In this document: positions 9,080 through 15,305 of the stretch, piece after piece
How positions within the stretch are numbered: the first letter of the stretch is position 1
Layout of the letters: each line of letters starts with the position of its first letter
Source of the DNA: Bacteroidales bacterium
Lineage (GTDB): Bacteria; Bacteroidota; Bacteroidia; Bacteroidales; P3
DNA length: 37,756 nucleotides
NCBI GenBank assembly: GCA_031272245.1
Contig: JAISUE010000062.1
Span: 1 to 37,756, forward strand
Direction: 5' to 3'
The notes under the pieces: model-generated
The model's input: only the letters and a program-made list of their open reading frames with translations
The model's database searches: none
Told to the model about the DNA's origin: nothing
Position numbers and translations under genes: made by a program

Positions 9080-9407
9080 GGCGTGGGGCGAAACCTTCTC
9101 GTAAATTGCAGGAGACTTTCGGCGTGGGGCGAAACCATCTCGCAAATTGCAGGAGACTTTCGGCGTAGGGCGAAACCTTCTCGTAAATTGCAGGAGACTT
9201 TCGGCGTTGGGCGAAACCTTCTCGTAAGTTGCAGGAGACTTTCGGCGTGGGGCGAAACCTTCTCGTAAATTGCAGGAGACTTTCGGCGTGGGGCGAAACC
9301 TTCTCGTAAATTGCAGGAGACTTTCGGCGTGGGGCGAAACCTTCTCGTAAGTTGCAGGAGACTTTCGGCGTGGGGCGAAACCTTCTCGTAAATTGCAGGA
9401 GACTTTC
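9080..9407 (+). repeat. Tandem array of eight 41-bp units, forward orientation
   Basis: Units start at 9080, 9121, 9162, 9203, 9244, 9285, 9326 and 9367, each exactly 41 bases. Units 1, 5, 6 and 8 are identical. Unit 2 has two changes, unit 3 one (TAGGG for TGGGG), unit 4 two, and unit 7 one that it shares with unit 4 (AAGTT for AAATT). The shared core, read across the unit boundary, is AGACTTTCGGCGTGGGGCGA. There are no spacers and no dyad inside a unit. Near-identity with a few shared variants suggests recent expansion by slippage or unequal exchange. The unit is much richer in GC than the genome at large. Confidence 0.95.
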
Positions 9408-9425
9408 GCCCCACGCCGAAAGTCT
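9359..9425. repeat. Perfect 22-bp inverted repeat at the orientation switch
   Basis: Bases 9359-9380 and 9404-9425 are exact reverse complements over 22 bases, with a 23-nt spacer. The left arm spans the 20-base core plus AA; the right arm is the same sequence on the other strand. This is where the array changes from forward to inverted units. It could extrude as a cruciform or, if transcribed, form a very stable hairpin, but no T run follows, so it is not a typical terminator. Confidence 0.9.
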
Positions 9426-9530
9426 GAATCCGCCGGTTTCTTTAAATCGCCCCACGCCGAAAGTCTGAATCCATTGGTTTAATTAAATCGCCCCACGCCG
9501 AAAACCCTAATCCGAATATCGTTTTAATAA
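9408..9530 (-). repeat. Three inverted 41-bp units continuing the same array
   Basis: Units start at 9408, 9449 and 9490 and again have a period of exactly 41 bases. Each starts with GCCCCACGCCGAAA, the reverse complement of the forward core; the first two carry the full 20-base core, and the third diverges after CCGAAA. The remaining part of each unit does not match the forward unit and is AT-rich (for example GGTTTCTTTAAAT), differing between copies. The core is therefore the conserved part, and the 41-base spacing is kept although the filler sequence is different. Confidence 0.9.
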
Positions 9531-9577
9531 AGATGCAATACAATTACATAACAGGCATATAAAACAACTCTTTTTTG

Positions 9578-9585
9578 TACTTTTG
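9578..9585 (+). promoter_or_regulatory. -7 promoter element for the pdxJ-pyrK-pyrD-SDR operon
   Basis: TACTTTTG matches TAnnTTTG exactly, 22 bases before the pdxJ ATG at 9608. It lies inside a possible upstream TTG-initiated extension of pdxJ, which argues for the later start. Confidence 0.55.
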
Positions 9586-9607
9586 TTTTCTAAAATTGAC
9601 CGAATTT

Positions 9608-10408
9608 ATGATAAAGTTAAGTGTAAATATCAATAAAGTAGCTACGTTGAGAAATGCGCGCGGGGGCAATATCCCGGACGTTGTGAAGACCGCCCTTAAA
9701 ATCGAAAACTTTGGTGCGGACGGGATTACGGTTCACCCTCGCCCCGATGAAAGACACATACGGTATGACGATGTAAGAAAATTAAAAGAGCATTTGCGTA
9801 AAGAGTTTAACGTTGAAGGTTATCCCTCAGCCGATTTTATGAAATTGATTGAGGAAGTGCAACCGACTCAGGTTACGCTTGTGCCTGATGCTCCCGATGC
9901 TCTTACGTCAAATGCCGGTTGGGACACCGTTAAGCACGGCAAGATGCTGGCGGAAATCGTTGAACGGTTACGGAAGGTCAGCAGGGTTTCGATTTTTGTC
10001 GATGCTTTGCCTGAGATGATTGAGGGAGCAAAGGCATGCGGCGCAGACCGCGTGGAACTTTATACAGAGAGTTATGCACGGCTGTTTATTGAAAATAAGA
10101 ATCTGGCTGTCGCTCCCTTTGTGACGGCGGCGAAAAAGGCAGAGGAATTGGGTATCGGGCTTAATGCGGGACACGATTTGAACTACTATAACCTTAATTT
10201 CTTTAATAAAAAGATACCAAATCTTATGGAGGTGTCAATCGGTCACGCACTTATTTGTGACGCATTGGATTTCGGATTAAAAACCACAATCAATATCTAT
10301 CGCCGATGTCTGTTTCGTTCAAAGAAATATGTCAATCAGCACTGTCTGCTTACGGCTGAGGAAATAAATGAGGCGGAAGATGAAATTGAACTCCCAACAG
10401 ATATTTAA
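9608..10408 (+). CDS. pdxJ: Pyridoxine 5'-phosphate synthase PdxJ
   Basis: Condenses 1-deoxy-D-xylulose 5-phosphate with 3-amino-2-oxopropyl phosphate, the last step of de novo vitamin B6 synthesis, as a cytoplasmic TIM-barrel octamer. The product starts MIKLSVNINKVATLRNARGG and has TVHPRPDERHIR, GYPSADF, ELYTESYA, GLNAGHDLNYYNLNFF and VSIGHALICDAL, all family hallmarks. I chose the ATG at 9608 because the upstream TTG at 9575 would add residues absent from the family and overlies the promoter. At 266 residues it is about 25 longer than usual: after INIYRRCL there is an acidic tail ending in EINEAEDEIELPTDI. It heads a four-gene operon, and pyrK begins 21 bases downstream. GC is near 50 percent in places, far above the window average. 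Confidence 0.97.
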   Translation: MIKLSVNINKVATLRNARGGNIPDVVKTALKIENFGADGITVHPRPDERHIRYDDVRKLKEHLRKEFNVEGYPSADFMKLIEEVQPTQVTLVPDAPDALTSNAGWDTVKHGKMLAEIVERLRKVSRVSIFVDALPEMIEGAKACGADRVELYTESYARLFIENKNLAVAPFVTAAKKAEELGIGLNAGHDLNYYNLNFFNKKIPNLMEVSIGHALICDALDFGLKTTINIYRRCLFRSKKYVNQHCLLTAEEINEAEDEIELPTDI

Positions 10409-10429
10409 ATAAAATAAAACAGGAAAACG

Positions 10430-11197
10430 ATGAAATATTCTATTGATTTTAAGGTGGCGGAGAAGAGAATGTTATCCGATAACTTTTTTCGGCTTGCTCT
10501 GCAAAGTGAAAATCCGTTACCGACAATAAATCCCGGACAGTTTGTTCAGATATTGCCGAAACATTCTAACGGTTTACGGTTGCCGATTTCTATAAATGAT
10601 GTAGTGTCGGATAATATTATTTATTTATTGATACGGATAGTTGGTAGCGGCACGAAAATGTTAGCGGACATTGAACAGGGAGAGACTGTGAATATGATTT
10701 TGCCTCTGGGCAATGGCTTCCCAATGTTGTCGGCAGACGAATTACGTAAGGGGAAGAGGATATTGATGGTCGGCGGAGGAGTCGGCATTGCGCCCTTTCT
10801 TCATTTGGCGAAGGAATACGCTAAATGTGGGATAACGACAGACGTATTGTTAGGTGCGAGAACCGAAAAACATATTTTATTGGAGAAAGAACTATCGCAG
10901 ACAGCCAATTTACATATAGCGACAGAGGACGGCAGTTGCGGAACAAAAGGTTTAATAACGGCACACGAGATATTGAAAGAGCATTTTGACAGAATTTACT
11001 GTTGCGGACCCCTGCCGATGATGAAGGCTGTTGCATCTGTTGTGGCGGACAAGTCAAAGTGTTATGTTTCATTGGAAGAGCGAATGGCGTGTGGGGTAGG
11101 GGCATGCCTTTGTTGTGTTGTGAAGACGGCGGACGGGCATAATCGTTGTACATGTACCGAAGGACCTGTGTTTGGAGTAGATTTTTTGGGCTGGTGA
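10430..11197 (+). CDS. pyrK: Dihydroorotate dehydrogenase B, electron-transfer subunit PyrK
   Basis: Iron-sulfur flavoprotein that passes electrons from the PyrD catalytic subunit to NAD+ in pyrimidine synthesis. The 255-residue product has an N-terminal FAD-binding barrel with RLPISI (the FAD site), then an NAD-binding domain with LMVGGGVGIAPFLHLAKE, and near the C-terminus a [2Fe-2S] site whose likely ligands are Cys221, Cys226, Cys229 and Cys242 (in ACGVGACLCCV and RCTCTEG). The length is normal. The intact partner gene pyrD follows 58 bases downstream, as expected for a heterotetrameric class 1B enzyme. Cys228 and Cys240 are extra cysteines next to the ligands, so the exact ligand assignment is by spacing only. 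Confidence 0.95.
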   Translation: MKYSIDFKVAEKRMLSDNFFRLALQSENPLPTINPGQFVQILPKHSNGLRLPISINDVVSDNIIYLLIRIVGSGTKMLADIEQGETVNMILPLGNGFPMLSADELRKGKRILMVGGGVGIAPFLHLAKEYAKCGITTDVLLGARTEKHILLEKELSQTANLHIATEDGSCGTKGLITAHEILKEHFDRIYCCGPLPMMKAVASVVADKSKCYVSLEERMACGVGACLCCVVKTADGHNRCTCTEGPVFGVDFLGW

Positions 11198-11255
11198 TAT
11201 AAATGTACAAAGTCAATTAACGTTTATAATGAGTAATTTATAATTTGCAATAAGT

Positions 11256-12164
11256 ATGGATAAAAGATTGGAGACAAAACTTGGAAATGTAATATTGAAA
11301 AATCCTGTAATGACTGCCTCAGGGACATTCGGCTATGGTGAAGAGTTTAATGATTTTTACGATGTATCAATGCTCGGCGGCATAGTTGTAAAAGGCACAA
11401 CAGGCTCATTACGGGAAGGCAACGATGCACCGAGAATGGCTAAAACGCCTTCGGGGATGTTGAACGCAGTGGGGTTGCAGAATAAGGGAGTGAAATATTT
11501 TTGTACGGAAATCTATCCGCGAATAAAATCTTTCAATACTAATATGATTGTTAATGTGAGCGGGTCGTGTATTGAAGAATATGAAGATGTCGCTTCTCAA
11601 ATCAATGCGCTGGACAACATTCCGGCAATAGAACTTAATATAAGCTGTCCGAATGTAAAGAAAGGCGGAATGACATTTGGCACAAATCCACACTCTGCAT
11701 ACGAAGTCGTGAGTCATATTCGTAAAGTGTATAACAAACACTTGATGGTCAAACTTACGCCCAATGTAACATCGGTAGTTGAGATTGCCGCCGCTGTGGA
11801 AGATGCCGGAGCAGATTCCATTTCCTTAATCAACACTTTATTAGGACTTGCAGTAGATAGCGAAAGCAGAAAAGCTTTGCTTTCAACGATTACCGGAGGA
11901 TTATCCGGGGCTGCTGTCAAACCGATTGCTTTACGTTGTGTATGGCAAGTAGCAAATGCCGTAAAAATTCCTGTTGTCGGACTTGGCGGCATATATTCGG
12001 CTCAAGACGCTGTTGAATTTATTCTCTGTGGTGCAACAGCGATACAAATCGGAACAGCAAATTTTATAAATCCACTTGTTGGAAAACAGGTAATTGAAGG
12101 ATTAAGTGAGTATTTAGACAGACATAATTTGTCTAATTTTGATGAGATAAGAGGTTGTATATAA
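11256..12164 (+). CDS. pyrD: Dihydroorotate dehydrogenase B, catalytic subunit PyrD
   Basis: FMN enzyme that oxidises dihydroorotate to orotate; class 1B, working with PyrK and NAD+. The 302-residue barrel has NPVMTASGTFGYGEE, KTPSGMLNAVGLQNKG, and NISCPNVKKGG with catalytic Cys131. Farther on are KLTPNV, SLINTLLGLAVD and the phosphate-binding end VGLGGIYSAQDAVEFILCGATA. All expected residues are present. The gene's composition falls along its length: around 43 percent GC near 11461, about 37 percent by 11821, and back to genome-typical values at its 3' end. This is the right border of the higher-GC block. The next gene starts one base after the stop. Confidence 0.97.
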   Translation: MDKRLETKLGNVILKNPVMTASGTFGYGEEFNDFYDVSMLGGIVVKGTTGSLREGNDAPRMAKTPSGMLNAVGLQNKGVKYFCTEIYPRIKSFNTNMIVNVSGSCIEEYEDVASQINALDNIPAIELNISCPNVKKGGMTFGTNPHSAYEVVSHIRKVYNKHLMVKLTPNVTSVVEIAAAVEDAGADSISLINTLLGLAVDSESRKALLSTITGGLSGAAVKPIALRCVWQVANAVKIPVVGLGGIYSAQDAVEFILCGATAIQIGTANFINPLVGKQVIEGLSEYLDRHNLSNFDEIRGCI

Positions 12165-12165
12165 A

Positions 12166-12900
12166 ATGAAAAAGATAAGAAATGCTATCGTTATCGGTGC
12201 TACTTCGGGCATAGGCAGAAAAGTGGCAGAACTTTTGGCAAATGATGTGATTGGTAAAGTTGGCATAACAGGAAGACGGCTTGAAAGATTGGAAGAGTTA
12301 AAATCAGAAAAGCCAAATAAGTATATTGTTAAATCTTTTGATATTACCGATTTACAAACTACGGTTGAACAGTTGCAAGAATTTGTTGTAGAAATGGAAA
12401 CTGTAGATTTGATATTGCTTTGTTCCGGTATTGGAAAAGTGAATCATGAATTAGATTTTGATATTGAGCAAAAAACAATAATGACGAATGTATTAGGTTT
12501 TACAAATATAATAGATTGGTCTTTCAATTTCTTTGATAAACAAGGCTATGGGCATTTAGCAGCAATCAGTTCTATTGCATCTTTAAGAGGAAATCGTTAT
12601 GCACCTTCTTATTTTGCTTCCAAAGCTTACAATAAAAGTTATCTTGAAGCTATGAGAGGCAAAGCAAATAAAACAAAATCTAAAATCAAAATTACAGACA
12701 TAAGACCTGGTTTTGTTGATACTGACTTAATAAAAGATGAAGGCAATTATATTTTTTTTGTATCTCCGTTAAATAAGGCTGCCCGTCAAATTTACAAGGC
12801 GATTCGTTGTCAAAAGAAAGTTGTTTACGTAACAAGGCGATGGTATTTAGCGGCATTTATTATGAAAATTGCCCCAAAATTTATTTACGACAGAATATAG
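12166..12900 (+). CDS. Short-chain dehydrogenase/reductase
   Basis: NAD(P)-dependent oxidoreductase with a Rossmann fold, cytoplasmic, substrate unknown. The 244-residue product has the classical SDR cofactor motif GATSGIG at residues 11-17, the structural motif in LLCSGIGK in place of NNAG, catalytic Ser136 (AISSIAS), and Tyr149-x3-Lys153 (SYFASK). The segment DIRPGFVDTDL after the active site is also typical. The start is one base after the pyrD stop, so the genes are translationally coupled and cotranscribed with pdxJ-pyrK-pyrD, though no role in pyrimidine synthesis follows from that. The gene is AT-rich like the rest of the genome, unlike its three operon partners. The hydrophobic stretch near the C-terminus (RRWYLAAFIMKIAP) suggests a membrane-associated member. 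Confidence 0.9.
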   Translation: MKKIRNAIVIGATSGIGRKVAELLANDVIGKVGITGRRLERLEELKSEKPNKYIVKSFDITDLQTTVEQLQEFVVEMETVDLILLCSGIGKVNHELDFDIEQKTIMTNVLGFTNIIDWSFNFFDKQGYGHLAAISSIASLRGNRYAPSYFASKAYNKSYLEAMRGKANKTKSKIKITDIRPGFVDTDLIKDEGNYIFFVSPLNKAARQIYKAIRCQKKVVYVTRRWYLAAFIMKIAPKFIYDRI

Positions 12901-12930
12901 TTTTTAATTTACACATAATATTATTTTGAT

Positions 12931-12978
12931 AAAAACAAAAAATGCAGATTGATTTTCAATCCGCATTTTTTTGTTTTT
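12931..12978. terminator. Bidirectional intrinsic terminator
   Basis: Long hairpin between convergent genes: the arm AAAAACAAAAAATGCAGAT.. from 12931 pairs with the arm ending GCATTTTTTTGTTTTT near 12978, with one A-C mismatch and one bulge. T-rich on the plus side and A-rich on the other, it can end both the pdxJ operon and the minus-strand gene at 12994. Confidence 0.85.
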
Positions 12979-12993
12979 ATATCTATCTATTTT

Positions 12994-13704
12994 TTAATAA
13001 TATTCTATTGTTCTTTCTGTTACCCTTACAGGTGCTCCCATAAACGTTTCTATACATTTATTCCAATTTTTATTTGAATCGTATTCATAAGAATAACTGT
13101 AATTATAAATTACTTTTCCTTCTTTATTTGTTACTGTTTTCTCAATTTTGTTTCCATTTTCATCATATTTGAAAACGACTTTTTGAGAAAAACCATTATC
13201 GGACAGAGTTCTGCCATTTGCATCATAACTCCTTAATATTTCAGTCTGAATGTTACCATCAGAATATATATTACGTTCTAAATATGCTCCATTAGACGTA
13301 GTGCGATATGTGTAAAAATAGTTTGCTTTTTTCCATACATCATCAGTTAATGTTCCGTCTGTTGTATATTTGTAGCTTTTAGTACCTGCCACATCTCCAT
13401 ATAACCAACTGTCGTTACTAACTGTTCCTGCTGTTTTTTGAGCATTAGTCTTATTACCTTTAGAATCATAATTGGCAACTATTTCTGCTTTCTTATTTTT
13501 TCCAACAGTGATAATTTCACCTTTATCTATCACAAGCCTGTCACCATCAATTTTTGTTATGGCTACATATTCTGTGGTTTTAACACTTTTAACCTGACCT
13601 TTTAAATCGTCTTCATCCCAACCTGTTTTAGCTTTTTGTTCCTGTGCAAAGCAACCGAACATAGATATTGTTAATAACAATAATAAAAATACTCTTGATT
13701 TCAT
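12994..13704 (-). CDS. Secreted protein of unknown function with YD-repeat-like segments
   Basis: I do not recognise a specific family. The product from the chosen start is 236 residues. It begins MKSRVFLLLLLTISMFGCFAQEQ, a clear signal sequence with probable cleavage after FAQ, although the Cys could also be read as a lipobox. The mature part contains several Y-D-x-x-G-N/K segments (NYDSKGNKTN, SYDANGRTLS, KYDENGNKIEK, EYDSNKNW), resembling RHS/YD repeats in secreted Bacteroidetes proteins. I used the ATG at 13704, not the upstream one at 13734: the signal peptide begins there, and the -7 box at 13732-13739 overlaps the earlier codon. Single-gene unit. Cell-surface or periplasmic location is inferred; no enzymatic residues stand out. 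Confidence 0.75.
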   Translation of the reverse strand: MKSRVFLLLLLTISMFGCFAQEQKAKTGWDEDDLKGQVKSVKTTEYVAITKIDGDRLVIDKGEIITVGKNKKAEIVANYDSKGNKTNAQKTAGTVSNDSWLYGDVAGTKSYKYTTDGTLTDDVWKKANYFYTYRTTSNGAYLERNIYSDGNIQTEILRSYDANGRTLSDNGFSQKVVFKYDENGNKIEKTVTNKEGKVIYNYSYSYEYDSNKNWNKCIETFMGAPVRVTERTIEYY

Positions 13705-13731
13705 ATTTAAGTTCTTTTTAATTTTAAGATG

Positions 13732-13739
13732 CAAAAATA
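13732..13739 (-). promoter_or_regulatory. -7 promoter element for the secreted YD-like protein
   Basis: The minus strand reads TATTTTTG, an exact TAnnTTTG match, 27 bases before the ATG at 13704. It overlaps the alternative start at 13734, ruling that start out if the promoter is real. Confidence 0.55.
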
Positions 13740-13925
13740 CAATTTTTTATTTTATTTTTTTGTTTGCGTTTTTATTTTGAATCAATAGAACTGTAAAACT
13801 TTGAATATATATAATTATTATCAAATTTTTTTTAGATTAAAACAGTGTTTTGGTATTAAAAAACAATAATTTTTTAATACCAAAAAGAATAATCCATATA
13901 TTATAGCTAATATGTTCTTTTTTAT

Positions 13926-13933
13926 TACTTTTG
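13926..13933 (+). promoter_or_regulatory. -7 promoter element for purB
   Basis: TACTTTTG matches TAnnTTTG exactly and lies only 13 bases before the ATG at 13947. The leader would be very short, or translation may begin at the second Met (13959). Confidence 0.5.
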
Positions 13934-13946
13934 TCGCAAATAATAA

Positions 13947-15305
13947 ATGGCAAAAATAATGAATCAGTTAAATGCAATAACTCCAATAGATGGACGATAT
14001 AGAAAACAAGTAGAGGAATTAGCAAATTATTTTTCAGAAGAGGCTCTTATACGATACAGAATAAGGATAGAAATAGAATATTTCATTGCTCTTTGTGAAT
14101 TACCTTTGCCACAATTAGAAAATTTTCCAAAGTCTTATTATAAGGATTTAAGAAAAATATATTCAGAATTCACAACTGCTGATGCTGAAACAGTAAAAGA
14201 TATTGAAAAGACAACCAATCATGATGTAAAAGCAGTAGAGTATTTTATTAAACGTTGTTTTGAAAAGTTGAATATAGCAAAGTATAAAGAATTTATTCAT
14301 TTTGGTTTAACATCACAAGATATAAATAATACATCAGTACCTCTTTCGTTAAAAGAGTTTCATAACAATGTTTTTCAACCTTTATTAAATGAGGTTTTAA
14401 ATCTTATTTGCGATAAAGCTGATGAATGGAAAAACATACCAATGCTTGCACACACACATGGACAACCTGCTTCTCCAACTATTTTGGGAAAAGAAATATA
14501 TGTTTTTGTATATCGTCTCGGCAGACAGATGGACAAGTTTGGAGACTGGACTTTTGATGCCAAGTTTGGAGGTGCAACAGGTAACTTCAATGCTCATAAA
14601 GTAGCATATCCTCAATATGATTGGATAGAATTTGCGAATAATTTTATTAAAAGCATAGGTTTGCATCGTTTATTATATACAACTCAAATAGAAAACTATG
14701 ATGAGCTTGCTGCATACTTTGATACAGTTCGTAGAATAAATACTATTCTGATTGATTTTTGCAGAGATATTTGGGCTTATATTTCAATGAACTACTTCAA
14801 ACAACGCATAAAAGAAGGAGAAGTGGGATCTTCAGCAATGCCTCATAAAGTTAATCCTATAGATTTTGAAAATGCAGAAGGAAATCTCGGACTGGCTAAC
14901 GCAATACTTACTCATTTATCTATGAAGCTTCCAATATCCCGTTTGCAAAGAGATTTAACCGATTCAACGGTAAGCAGAAATATAGGAGTACCTATGGCTC
15001 ACAGCATAATTGCTTTGCGTTCCATAATAAAAGGTGTGAATAAATTATTATTAAACGAGCAGATTCTCTACAATGATTTGGAAGAAAACTGGGCTGTTGT
15101 AGCAGAAGCATTACAAACTATTTTACGAAGTATCAACTATCCTGAACCTTACGAAACATTAAAGGCTTTAACCCGTACAAATTCACATATTACAAAAGCA
15201 ACTATTGATGAATTTGTTAATGGTTTATCGGTAAGCGAAGAAATTAAAGACCGCATGAAAGCCGTTACTCCACATAATTATGTTGGTGTTTATGTTAAAA
15301 GGTAA
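13947..15305 (+). CDS. purB: Adenylosuccinate lyase
   Basis: Cleaves SAICAR to AICAR and adenylosuccinate to AMP in purine synthesis; cytoplasmic homotetramer of the fumarase/aspartase superfamily. The 452-residue product begins MAKIMNQLNAITPIDGRYR, as in the E. coli-type PurB clade, with EKTTNHDVKAVEYFIK, FGLTSQDINNTSVPL, AHTHGQPASPT and the superfamily signature GSSAMPHKVNP at residues 294-304. Length is normal. Start at 13947; the in-frame Met at 13959 is possible because the promoter box is so close. The 3' end overlaps the start of the ABC exporter gene, so both are likely translated from one message. Confidence 0.97.
   Translation: MAKIMNQLNAITPIDGRYRKQVEELANYFSEEALIRYRIRIEIEYFIALCELPLPQLENFPKSYYKDLRKIYSEFTTADAETVKDIEKTTNHDVKAVEYFIKRCFEKLNIAKYKEFIHFGLTSQDINNTSVPLSLKEFHNNVFQPLLNEVLNLICDKADEWKNIPMLAHTHGQPASPTILGKEIYVFVYRLGRQMDKFGDWTFDAKFGGATGNFNAHKVAYPQYDWIEFANNFIKSIGLHRLLYTTQIENYDELAAYFDTVRRINTILIDFCRDIWAYISMNYFKQRIKEGEVGSSAMPHKVNPIDFENAEGNLGLANAILTHLSMKLPISRLQRDLTDSTVSRNIGVPMAHSIIALRSIIKGVNKLLLNEQILYNDLEENWAVVAEALQTILRSINYPEPYETLKALTRTNSHITKATIDEFVNGLSVSEEIKDRMKAVTPHNYVGVYVKR

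Larger units (their letters stand above)
8963..9607. other. Divergent intergenic region filled by the 41-bp repeat array
   Basis: This gap separates the minus-strand glycosyltransferase from pdxJ on the plus strand. It holds the leader and -7 box of the glycosyltransferase (9024-9031), the eleven-unit array (9080-9530), and the -7 box of pdxJ (9578-9585). By position, the array lies upstream of both promoters and is transcribed from neither. I see no believable gene in it. Confidence 0.75.

Noticed and set aside
8977..9455. Two overlapping minus-strand reading frames of 145 and 128 codons
   Set aside because: They are by-products of the stop-free 41-bp repeat read in different phases; both give the same repeated peptide, and neither has a promoter or a family.
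9080..9530. CRISPR array
   Set aside because: The sequence between cores is the same in the forward units, so there are no unique spacers, and no cas gene is near.
10821..11216. Antisense frame of 131 codons over pyrK
   Set aside because: Shadow of pyrK in the higher-GC block, with no start signal or recognisable domain.
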